DNA of 64,000 nt from an uncultured Dokdonia sp. (lineage in GTDB: Bacteria; Bacteroidota; Bacteroidia; Flavobacteriales; Flavobacteriaceae). Position numbers and translations under genes: made by a program. Shown piece after piece: positions 43,331 through 50,465 of this stretch (its first letter is position 1; the number at the start of each line of letters is the position of its first letter). Where the stretch lies: NCBI RefSeq assembly GCF_947496725.1, contig NZ_CANMDS010000004.1, positions 310,001 through 374,000 on the forward strand. Reading direction: 5' to 3'. The notes below the pieces were generated by a model that made no database searches, was not told the origin of the DNA, and saw only the letters and a program-made list of their open reading frames with translations.

Positions 43331-43365
43331 CCGCACCATAACAAGAGATATATAAATAGATAATT

Positions 43366-43596
43366 ATGACAGTACCAAAGTTCTTACTAGGTGATAATTC
43401 AGATTTTTCTGATCATATTTTTGTGATTCATACAGAGTTTCCTCGTTTTATAATAGATCTCACTATTGATGAGATAGAGTGGTTTGAAGAGTTTGACCGT
43501 CAAGACGAAGATGAGCTTGCCTCAGAGACCGAAAATGCTATAAAGGAAGCTACAGAGTGGTACGACGCCGAAATGGAAAAATTTGAGAACGAGTAG
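43366..43596 (+). CDS. Small acidic protein of unknown function
   Basis: 76 residues, strongly acidic at the C-terminus, no leader or helix long enough for a membrane. It contains VIHTEFPRFIIDLTIDEIEWFEEF and many Glu/Asp. The length and position, 35 bp after the MATE gene and 3 bp before PAP2, support a real gene. I do not recognise a family; similar short acidic proteins occur next to MATE or PAP2 genes in related bacteria as far as I remember. Confidence 0.7.
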   Translation: MTVPKFLLGDNSDFSDHIFVIHTEFPRFIIDLTIDEIEWFEEFDRQDEDELASETENAIKEATEWYDAEMEKFENE

Positions 43597-43599
43597 ATA

Positions 43600-44163
43600 A
43601 TGGAGCAACTCGTACAATATGATCAAGAGCTTTTTTTATTCTTAAACGGTCTGGGTAGTACCACCTGGGATCAGTTCTGGCTTATTGTAACAAATAAGCT
43701 TAGCTCTATACCCTTATATGCGCTCTTACTTTTCTTTATTTACAAGCAGTACGGGATGAAGGGTACACTCATTACTGTGGTATGCGTAGCATTACTCATT
43801 ACTGGGGTAGACCAGCTCGCAAATGCTTTTAAGCACGGTTTTATGAGACCAAGACCGTGTAGAGTTGCCGCTTTTGAAACGACCATAAGATACATTGCAG
43901 AGCGCTGTGGTCGTTACGGATACTATTCTGCACACGCTGGTAATAGTATGGCTGTTGCCGTTTTTGCAGGTCTAGCGCTTAGGCGTAGTTATAAGAATTT
44001 GATTTTCTTTTTGCTTTTTTGGTCTGCGGTAGTGGGTTATAGCCGCATTTATGTGGGAGTACATTATCCTGGCGATGTACTTACTGGGTGGATTATAGGA
44101 GCAGCCATAGGCTATGGTCTTTATAAATTGCAGCAGTTTTTGATTGTGAAATATGATAAGTAG
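43600..44163 (+). CDS. PAP2-family membrane phosphatase
   Basis: 187 residues with about five membrane helices. The three PAP2 motifs are present: KHGFMRPRPCR (~82-92), SAHAGN (~114-119, replacing PSGH but keeping His) and SRIYVGVHYPGDV (~146-158). Such enzymes dephosphorylate lipid phosphates such as undecaprenyl pyrophosphate or phosphatidyl phosphates at the membrane. Co-transcribed with the 76-residue gene. It ends 8 bp from the convergent meaB. Confidence 0.9.
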   Translation: MEQLVQYDQELFLFLNGLGSTTWDQFWLIVTNKLSSIPLYALLLFFIYKQYGMKGTLITVVCVALLITGVDQLANAFKHGFMRPRPCRVAAFETTIRYIAERCGRYGYYSAHAGNSMAVAVFAGLALRRSYKNLIFFLLFWSAVVGYSRIYVGVHYPGDVLTGWIIGAAIGYGLYKLQQFLIVKYDK

Positions 44164-44171
44164 TTAGACTA

Positions 44172-45218
44172 TTACTTACTTGCGATGTCTAGCAATTGCT
44201 GTGCTGCTATAAAGGGAGAAACTTCTCCTTGAGCCACTTTAGATAAGACAGCATCTAGTTTACCAACCACCTTGTCATTTGCATAAAAGGCGTCTTTAAG
44301 CTTATTTTCTATAGTTTGTAGTAGCCAGAATTTATTTTGCTCGGCTCTTTTTGTTTTAAAGTAAGTTGATTTTTTGGTTGTTGAGGTATAATCAGATATG
44401 AGTTTCCATACTTCTTCAATCCCCGTGTTTTCTAGCGCGCTACAGGTTGTAACCTTTGGTGTCCAGTTGCTGGGTTTAGGAGGGAAGAGGTGTAACGCTT
44501 TCGCGAAAGCGGTCTTAGCCAGCTTTGCAGCTTTTGTATTACCACCGTCTGCTTTATTGATCACAATGGCATCTGCCATCTCAATAATACCTCTTTTAAT
44601 GCCTTGTAACTCATCACCAGCCCCAGCTAGTTTGAGTAGCAAAAAGAAGTCTACCATAGAGTGTACGATGGTCTCGCTCTGACCTACACCCACCGTTTCG
44701 ATTATAATCACGTCATAACCTGCAGCCTCACAAAGGATGATGGCTTCTCGTGTTTTACGAGCTACACCTCCCAGAGATTTTCCTGATGCGCTGGGACGTA
44801 TATAAGCTTTAGGGTTTTGAGCCAGTGTATACATTCTAGTTTTATCACCTAGAATACTACCGTGGGAGACTGAGCTTGTAGGGTCTACCGCTAGTACGGC
44901 AACTTTATGTCCTTGTGAAGTAAGATGGTTGCCAAAGGTTTCTATAAAAGTACTCTTACCCACGCCAGGCACGCCGGTAATACCTATCCTTACAGATTTA
45001 TTAGCCTTACTTAGGCAAGCTTCTATAAGATGTTGTCCTTTATCTTGATGTGATTGTACGGTGCTCTCAATGAGAGTGATGCCTTGAGAGAGTGCCGTGA
45101 TATCTCCTTGAGCAATAGCAGTTGCTAGCTCTTGAGTATTTATAGTTTTTTGCCTTTTACGAGTCTTGTAAAACGCAGGATTAATACTCTTGTTAATATG
45201 TGTAGCATCTTTACTCAC
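44172..45218 (-). CDS. meaB: MeaB (ArgK-type) GTPase chaperone of methylmalonyl-CoA mutase
   Basis: 348 residues. P-loop GVPGVGKST at 82-90, AVDPTSSVSHGSILGDKTRM (switch region, quoted in part), GVGQSE and NKADGGN as in MeaB. The protein loads and protects the adenosylcobalamin-dependent mutase; the mutase genes are not in the window, but a cobalamin adenosyltransferase gene is present at 54322. AFAKA in KTAFAKALHLF is a palindrome copy sitting in a position that is Ala-rich in relatives, so no insertion is apparent. Confidence 0.94.
   Translation of the reverse strand: MSKDATHINKSINPAFYKTRKRQKTINTQELATAIAQGDITALSQGITLIESTVQSHQDKGQHLIEACLSKANKSVRIGITGVPGVGKSTFIETFGNHLTSQGHKVAVLAVDPTSSVSHGSILGDKTRMYTLAQNPKAYIRPSASGKSLGGVARKTREAIILCEAAGYDVIIIETVGVGQSETIVHSMVDFFLLLKLAGAGDELQGIKRGIIEMADAIVINKADGGNTKAAKLAKTAFAKALHLFPPKPSNWTPKVTTCSALENTGIEEVWKLISDYTSTTKKSTYFKTKRAEQNKFWLLQTIENKLKDAFYANDKVVGKLDAVLSKVAQGEVSPFIAAQQLLDIASK
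44496..44511. repeat. Dispersed palindrome copy 13 (perfect 16 bp, inside meaB)
   Basis: CGCTTTCGCGAAAGCG, read on the minus strand as AFAKA. Confidence 0.95.
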
Positions 45219-45316
45219 AGAAGTACCAAATTACTACTTTCTTCATAATTATGTGAGTTTAAGAGCTGCGTTTTATCCCTAAAAGAACTGCCAAGTGTAA
45301 AGAAGTAAAACTAGAG

Positions 45317-45784
45317 TTATGAGTCTTTGTACTTCTTTTTAACCTTGGCTTTAAGCTTTGTAAGATCTGCGTGTGATTGCTTTATCTGGAACTCCATAGG
45401 TACAAGCACTTCTAGTATATGTACGGGTAACCAGCTGTCATCTATAAGACGTTTGAGGAGTATGAGTACCATCTCGTCTTGAATCATACACGCGCCCACA
45501 ATGTTTGTAGGTGTTTTATGCTCCATAGCTGCTGTTACATCTAGCCAGTCACGATCTGCACTACCCTTTACAATATCTAGCCTGTTTGGCGTGATACCTT
45601 CTTCTGCCATTCGGGATACTATCTTGTGACAAAACTTATTACGGCTTACGCTTTCCTTAGCTAGAAATCTTTTGTACTCTGTAATCTCAATTTCTTCTGC
45701 AGCATTAAAATAGCGACGCTCTGCCCAGAAGCATTCGTCTAGCAGGTCGTTAAGATTTTCATATGCAATATCGAGGTGATTCAT
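45317..45784 (-). CDS. Ferritin-like four-helix protein (DUF2383-like)
   Basis: 155 residues, all-helical. The pattern LNDLLDECFWAERRYFNAAEEI, then KESVSRNKFCHKIVSRMAEEG, then DWLDVTAAM and the last helix with FQIKQSHADLTKLK resembles the ferritin-like DUF2383 family. The typical carboxylate/His metal ligands are only partly visible (E-A-E-R-R-Y, H-A-D), so metal binding is not certain. It is upstream of meaB in the same direction with a 98-bp gap and stands at a divergent promoter region shared with the ECF sigma factor. Confidence 0.65.
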   Translation of the reverse strand: MNHLDIAYENLNDLLDECFWAERRYFNAAEEIEITEYKRFLAKESVSRNKFCHKIVSRMAEEGITPNRLDIVKGSADRDWLDVTAAMEHKTPTNIVGACMIQDEMVLILLKRLIDDSWLPVHILEVLVPMEFQIKQSHADLTKLKAKVKKKYKDS

Positions 45785-45920
45785 ATACTGAGCTTCAAAT
45801 ATAGACTAGTCGCGGTATTTAAAATAGTCTTACTTCATTATTACTTAAAAATTATGAATAGTTTATTTATAATCTAGTAGTATCTTAATGGGTTGTTAAC
45901 TCAAAAAAAATAAAACTTTT

Positions 45921-45946
45921 TGCAACATTGCAAAAAAGACCTCGTC
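45921..45946 (+). promoter_or_regulatory. ECF-type promoter (TGCAAC-N16-CGTC), likely autoregulatory
   Basis: TGCAAC at 45921-45926 and CGTC at 45943-45946 with a 16-bp spacer, 48 bp before the sigma factor start. AAC...CGTC is the usual form of ECF sigma promoters. An overlapping inverted repeat TTTTTGCAA-CA-TTGCAAAAA (45917-45936) could be an operator. Confidence 0.6.
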
Positions 45947-45993
45947 TTTAAGAAGAATAGCAATAATAAACCAATCAAAACCAACCATCCATT

Positions 45994-46539
45994 TTGCTAG
46001 TTAGTGATCTCATACAAAAATGCAAGGCAAATGATAGAAAGGCACAGCTGCAGCTGTACAATAAATACTGTGATGGTATGTATTGCGTAGCCTTTAGATT
46101 TTTGAAAAATGCATTTGAGGCAGAAGAGGCAATGCACGAGGGCTTTATAAATGCCTTTGCAAAGCTTCATCAGTTTACGGGAGAAGTCACCTTTGGAGCC
46201 TGGCTTAAGCGCATCGTGATTAATAAAAGTCTCGATATGATTAAGGCAAAAAAAGCAACACTTATCCCACTTAATGAGGAAGTAATGGGCAAGGTAGATG
46301 ATGATAATGATTGGAATGTGGCAGATGGAGTAACCGTAGACCACATTAAGAAAACCATCAGTGAGCTTCCTGAGCGATATGAGTATCCTCTTATGCTATT
46401 TTTAATAGAGGGATACGATCACCAGGAGATCTCAGAGATATTACAGATTACAGAAGTCGCTTCTAGAACGCTGGTGCACCGCGGTAAGAAGAAGCTTCAA
46501 CAACACTTAAAGACCCTTAATTATGGCACAGGATATTAG
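45994..46539 (+). CDS. ECF sigma-70-family RNA polymerase sigma factor
   Basis: 181 residues. Sigma region 2 (LYNKYCDGMYCVAFRFLKNAFEAEEAMHEGFINAF, quoted in part: AFRFLKNAFEAEE) and region 4 (LPERYEYPLMLFLIEGYDHQEIS, TEVASRTLVHRGKKKL) are complete. The start is a TTG; an in-frame ATT just precedes it and there is no ATG before residue 17. It overlaps the following membrane-protein gene by 17 bp. ECF factors respond to envelope signals through a membrane anti-sigma; the next gene is the obvious candidate. Confidence 0.92.
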   Translation: MLVSDLIQKCKANDRKAQLQLYNKYCDGMYCVAFRFLKNAFEAEEAMHEGFINAFAKLHQFTGEVTFGAWLKRIVINKSLDMIKAKKATLIPLNEEVMGKVDDDNDWNVADGVTVDHIKKTISELPERYEYPLMLFLIEGYDHQEISEILQITEVASRTLVHRGKKKLQQHLKTLNYGTGY

Positions 46540-47128
46540 AGAGCTTATCAAGAGCGAGAGCGGTGAGCAAGAGCAGCTGCGAGAAGGCCACTTATCACGT
46601 TTTGAGCAATTACTTGAAGAGCGTATGCCAGAAGAGCAGAAACCTTCAAAGCCTAAAGGCGGTATATTTTTATGGATGAAGATAGCAGCCGTACTTATTG
46701 TAGCTGGTGGTATTGTAATGATGGTGTATAATAACGCTTTCGCGAAAGCGGAAGACGCACCCATAGTACAAGCTACCCCAGAAAATACAGAAACGGTAGA
46801 ACCAGAAATCTTATTAAGTGCTATATCACCAGAATTTAAAAAAGTAGAAGATTACTACCTCGCTAGTGTAAACCTAGAGATTGCCCGCCTTGAGATAACA
46901 GATGATAATAAAGAGCTTATAGATGCTTTTATGAAACAGCTGTCAGATCTTGATGCAGAGTATAAAAGTCTCAATCGTGAGATTACCGAAAGTGGTGTAA
47001 GTGAAGAGATGGTAAACGCAATGATAGAAAACTTAAAATTGCGTGTGGAGCTTATGATAAAACTCAAAGCAAAACTTAAAGAAATGAAAAACGCTGCTCA
47101 ACAAGAAGCAGCCATTCAAACGGTATAA
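46523..47128 (+). CDS. Single-pass membrane protein, probable anti-sigma partner
   Basis: 201 residues. Cytoplasmic N-terminus (~55 residues, charged, containing HLSRFEQLLEERM), one membrane helix at about 53-71, then a periplasmic helical domain rich in coiled coil (IARLEITDDNKELIDAFMKQL). The topology and the 17-bp overlap with the ECF sigma gene fit an anti-sigma factor, but no known zinc or ASD motif is visible. AFAKA directly after the membrane helix is a palindrome copy. The following effector gene starts 1 bp after the stop. Confidence 0.75.
   Translation: MAQDIRELIKSESGEQEQLREGHLSRFEQLLEERMPEEQKPSKPKGGIFLWMKIAAVLIVAGGIVMMVYNNAFAKAEDAPIVQATPENTETVEPEILLSAISPEFKKVEDYYLASVNLEIARLEITDDNKELIDAFMKQLSDLDAEYKSLNREITESGVSEEMVNAMIENLKLRVELMIKLKAKLKEMKNAAQQEAAIQTV
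46735..46750. repeat. Dispersed palindrome copy 14 (perfect 16 bp, inside anti-sigma-like gene)
   Basis: CGCTTTCGCGAAAGCG, read as AFAKA at the membrane-helix boundary. Confidence 0.95.
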
Positions 47129-47129
47129 G

Positions 47130-48836
47130 ATGAAACAGTATAAGATATTATGGCCAGTGATGATGTTACTATTTGTAGCATCTGGGAGCGTATTTGCGCA
47201 GGCTAAAAAAACAAAGTTAAACGAGCGCTTTTCTGTAAACAAAGACGTGCAGATAGATGTAGACACACGTTATGCAGATGTGATTTTTGAAACCTGGAAC
47301 AAAAATGAAGTCGCAATAGAGGCATATGTAGAGGGAGCAAATGCAAGTGAAGCAGCAAGGTCTTGGGATCTTGACGTGAGTGGTAATAGTAACCAGGTAC
47401 GAGTTACAAGTAAAGGAGGTTATGGAGATTCAAAAGTTTATGATATAAGTGATCTAGATAACGTACACCTAGATCTTGATCTAGGAGAAATTATAGGGCA
47501 ATCACTTAGTATTGTTGAGCCTGTGATGAATGGCCTTGTAGGGCCGCTGCTAGAAGGTATCTCTGGAGCAAGACTTCCAGATGAGTATTATGAAGAAATG
47601 GGGAAAATGAAATTTGACCACGAGGCATATAAAAGAGAAGGTAGAGCTTACATAAAGCGATGGGAGCGTGAGATGGATAAGAGTTTTGGCCCTGAGTTTG
47701 AGCGTAAAATGGAGAAGTGGGAGAAAGAAGCAGAGCAAAGGTCTGAAGACTGGAGCGAGCGCCTTATAGAGCAATCTGGCATCCCAAAATGGCCTTTTAA
47801 TAGCAAAGGAAATATCACTTTTGATAGTGATGAGTATGAAAAAGACAAGCAAGCTTACGTAAATAAGTTAAACCGAAAGTACGGTACGAGAGTAAGTGTA
47901 CGTGAGGTAGATAGCTGGCTTGAAGATGTTGAGGCCTGGGGAGAAGATTTTGGAGAGAGAATGGAAGACTGGGGTGAGAACTTTGGTAAATCTATGGAGA
48001 AGTGGGGTGAAAACTTTGGTGAAAATTTCGGAAAGTCTATGGAGAAGTGGGGAGAGTCTTTTGGAAAAGATATGGAGAAGTGGGGAGAAAACTTCGGCAA
48101 GAAAATGGAAAAATGGGCAGAAGAGCACGAAGGTGAGTGGGAAGAAACTCATACAAGAGATGAAAACGGAAATAGAAGTAGCCACTACAGCCTTAATTAT
48201 GATTCTGATAAGGCTTCATCAAAAAAGTCTAACCGAAACGTAAAACGTGTTATTATCATAAAAATGCCTAAGCGTGCAGAGCTAGATCTTAATGTACGTT
48301 ACGGTAAAGTAAAAATGGCAGATGCTTATAATGCAAAAGCGGTTATCTCACACGGTAGTCTTGCTGCCACAACCATCGATGGAAGAAACACCTCCATCGA
48401 TGTTTCTTACAGCCCTGTAACCATCACAAACTGGAACAAAGGAACTCTCGTGACTAATCACGTTAAAGATTGTGATATAAACACAGCTACAGACATTAAA
48501 GTCACGTCTAACTCTAGTAACGTACACATTAATCGTCTAGATGGTTCTGGTATGATATCTGGGTCATTTGGTAAGTTGTCAATCCCTCAAGTGAGTGATA
48601 ACTTTGGGACGCTTACTTTATTTTTAGAAAATAGCGACCTCGCTTTAAAATTACCACAGGCGGCATTTAACTTTAGTTACAGTGGTGATCATAATGACTT
48701 CTTTATCCCTAAGCAACTCGAGACACAGTCTATGAAAAACGGATCTACAGAGATGGTAAATGGGTTTCATAAATCTAGAAGTACTGGTAATACCATTACG
48801 ATTAATGCTAAGTATAGTGACGTAGTATTGCAATAA
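47130..48836 (+). CDS. Exported protein with 11-residue tandem repeats and a DUF4097-like beta domain
   Basis: 568 residues. Signal peptide cleaved near VFAQA (residue ~25). A beta region comes first, then a charged helical middle. At about 276-330 there are five tandem 11-residue units of the form EKWGENFGKxM. The C-terminal ~190 residues (VRYGKVKMADAYNAKAV, IDVSYSPVTITNWN, TDIKVTSNSSNVHINRLDG) form a repetitive DUF4097-like beta-helix. Third gene of the ECF operon, so probably the output of that stress response at the cell surface. No enzyme motif. Confidence 0.78.
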   Translation: MKQYKILWPVMMLLFVASGSVFAQAKKTKLNERFSVNKDVQIDVDTRYADVIFETWNKNEVAIEAYVEGANASEAARSWDLDVSGNSNQVRVTSKGGYGDSKVYDISDLDNVHLDLDLGEIIGQSLSIVEPVMNGLVGPLLEGISGARLPDEYYEEMGKMKFDHEAYKREGRAYIKRWEREMDKSFGPEFERKMEKWEKEAEQRSEDWSERLIEQSGIPKWPFNSKGNITFDSDEYEKDKQAYVNKLNRKYGTRVSVREVDSWLEDVEAWGEDFGERMEDWGENFGKSMEKWGENFGENFGKSMEKWGESFGKDMEKWGENFGKKMEKWAEEHEGEWEETHTRDENGNRSSHYSLNYDSDKASSKKSNRNVKRVIIIKMPKRAELDLNVRYGKVKMADAYNAKAVISHGSLAATTIDGRNTSIDVSYSPVTITNWNKGTLVTNHVKDCDINTATDIKVTSNSSNVHINRLDGSGMISGSFGKLSIPQVSDNFGTLTLFLENSDLALKLPQAAFNFSYSGDHNDFFIPKQLETQSMKNGSTEMVNGFHKSRSTGNTITINAKYSDVVLQ

Positions 48837-48862
48837 ACAGCGATTACATACTAAATTATTGT

Positions 48863-48882
48863 GCAGCTATGGCTGCTTTTTG
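48863..48882 (+). terminator. Terminator of the ECF operon
   Basis: Short stem GCAGC/GCTGC with loop TATG, then TTTTTGTGTTTTG; 27 bp after the stop. Confidence 0.6.
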
Positions 48883-48926
48883 TGTTTTGTATTGAAGTTG
48901 TATTTTTAGGCAACAAATAACAACCA

Positions 48927-49610
48927 ATGGATACTAGTTTTTTTAGTGCGCTTACAAAAGAATTTACATCTCCTCTCCACACTCCTTTTCAAAAAGAAGA
49001 CTTCTATCCGCTAGATTTATCTACGTCAAATAATGAGCTAGATGTTGAGCTCCTTACAAGACCTTATGATCATCATAAGTTCTTACAGCTGTATCTTAAG
49101 ATAAGTGGTTCTAAGGTAGCCTACGGCGGTTATCTAGAGAAACGACCTCTCTATGATAGATCAGATTATTTTCAGGCACAAGATCCGGGAGACAAGCGCA
49201 ATATTCATCTTGGTGTAGATTTGTGGTGCAACGCAGGAGAAAGTATTGTGACCCCGCTAGATGGAGAGATACATAGCTTTAAGCACAATAAAAATTTTGG
49301 TGATTATGGACCTACGCTTATTGTAAAGCACACCATAGACGGACAAGAGTTTCACACGCTATATGGTCACTTAAGTGTAGCATCTTTGCATAATAAAAAG
49401 ATTGGTCAAAAGGTGAAAGCTGGCGAAGTAATTGCCACTCTAGGTACTCCAGATGTAAATGGTGATTATGCGCCTCATCTACACTTTCAGATAGTTATAG
49501 ATATGCAAGGTAAAGAGGGTGACTATCCTGGTGTAGGAAGCCAAAATGATCTTGAGTTTTATAAAAAGAATTGCCCAGACCCTAATCTGCTATTAAAAAT
49601 TTATGAATAG
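48927..49610 (+). CDS. M23-family peptidase (LytM-type)
   Basis: 227 residues with no signal peptide visible. LytM motifs: HLGVDLW (~91-97, zinc His and Asp), LYGHLS (~145-150) and PHLHFQ (~179-184). Lysostaphin-like M23 enzymes cut peptidoglycan cross-bridges. The lack of a leader is unusual for a cell-wall enzyme, although cytoplasmic or otherwise exported M23 proteins exist. It overlaps the convergent HAD gene by 29 bp at the 3' end. Confidence 0.88.
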   Translation: MDTSFFSALTKEFTSPLHTPFQKEDFYPLDLSTSNNELDVELLTRPYDHHKFLQLYLKISGSKVAYGGYLEKRPLYDRSDYFQAQDPGDKRNIHLGVDLWCNAGESIVTPLDGEIHSFKHNKNFGDYGPTLIVKHTIDGQEFHTLYGHLSVASLHNKKIGQKVKAGEVIATLGTPDVNGDYAPHLHFQIVIDMQGKEGDYPGVGSQNDLEFYKKNCPDPNLLLKIYE

Positions 49611-50400
49611 CCTTTGCGACAGCATCTTCTTTATTTGTAAAAGCGCTCGTATAATCTGCTAGTGATTTTAGAGTAGGAGTAGCATTCTGTACAGCAACAC
49701 CTTTACCTACGCGACGTATAAGCTCATCATCATTATGATTATCGCCAAAAGCCATTACAGCCTCTAGCCCAAAGTTATGTTCCTTTTTTAATAAGACCGC
49801 TAGCGCCTTTGCTTTGTCTATATATTTTGGGGTAATCTCAAGGTAGGTGTCTTTAGATCTGTAAAGGTGAACTTTATCACTATAGAGTGGTTCTAGTAAT
49901 GCAACTAGACTATCAAGTTCTTCTGGGGCTCCCATACACATTAGTTTGTGTATGCCTAGCTTTTTGTTATTTAGAAAGTCAAGACTTTCACTAGCCGCTT
50001 GATAGATAGGAGTAGCTCTTGTGTTGTTTATTTCGCGTAAGCTCCATTCATCTTCTTGGTCTGTAAACCAGTGCTGGTTGCTATAAATACTTAAGTTGTA
50101 AGAATGTTTTGTATGATGTGGGATAAGGGTAGACAGTACTTGCGTGTCGTAGCTATTATTTTCTATTATAGTTCCATCCTTTCCTATAATAAGTCCTCCA
50201 TTAAAGGCAATAAGTGCTTCACCTAGATTGCCCAGCCCTTCTTGCAAGTAGCGCATAGCTTGTGGTGGGCGTGAGGAAGCTAGTATGAGGGGTAATCCCG
50301 CTTTCGCGAAAGCGGAAATAGTAGCATCACTCAACCATCGGTCTGCATTGAGTAACGTACCGTCTATATCTGAACATAAAAGCTGTATGGAATCTGTCAT
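49582..50400 (-). CDS. Cof-type HAD-superfamily sugar-phosphatase
   Basis: 272 residues. HAD motif I DIDGTLL at 11-17, motif II ASSRPP near 41-46, and motifs III/IV in KAVALLKKEH-like and MAFGDNHNDDELIRRVG. The Cof (IIB) cap is present in the middle. Such enzymes dephosphorylate sugar or cofactor phosphates; the exact substrate is not given by sequence. AFAKAGLP at ~30-37 comes from a palindrome copy and fits the normal alignment of the family helix, so it is a substitution-type copy rather than an insertion. Confidence 0.92.
   Translation of the reverse strand: MTDSIQLLCSDIDGTLLNADRWLSDATISAFAKAGLPLILASSRPPQAMRYLQEGLGNLGEALIAFNGGLIIGKDGTIIENNSYDTQVLSTLIPHHTKHSYNLSIYSNQHWFTDQEDEWSLREINNTRATPIYQAASESLDFLNNKKLGIHKLMCMGAPEELDSLVALLEPLYSDKVHLYRSKDTYLEITPKYIDKAKALAVLLKKEHNFGLEAVMAFGDNHNDDELIRRVGKGVAVQNATPTLKSLADYTSAFTNKEDAVAKAIHKFLIAD
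50299..50314. repeat. Dispersed palindrome copy 15 (perfect 16 bp, inside HAD gene)
   Basis: CGCTTTCGCGAAAGCG, read on the minus strand as AFAKA. Confidence 0.95.
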
Positions 50401-50414
50401 AGCTATAAAAATAA

Positions 50415-50443
50415 TAAGGCGGCCTCAAAAGAGAGCCGCCTTA
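50415..50443 (-). terminator. Terminator of secA
   Basis: GC-rich stem TAAGGCGGC/GCCGCCTTA with a TTATTATTTTTA run on the minus strand. Confidence 0.85.
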
Positions 50444-50465
50444 AGTAGAAAATTATTAAAACAAT

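Noticed and set aside
47855-48243. Antisense frames of 81-107 residues
   Set aside because: They mirror the 11-residue repeats of the real plus-strand protein and share no independent start or family features.
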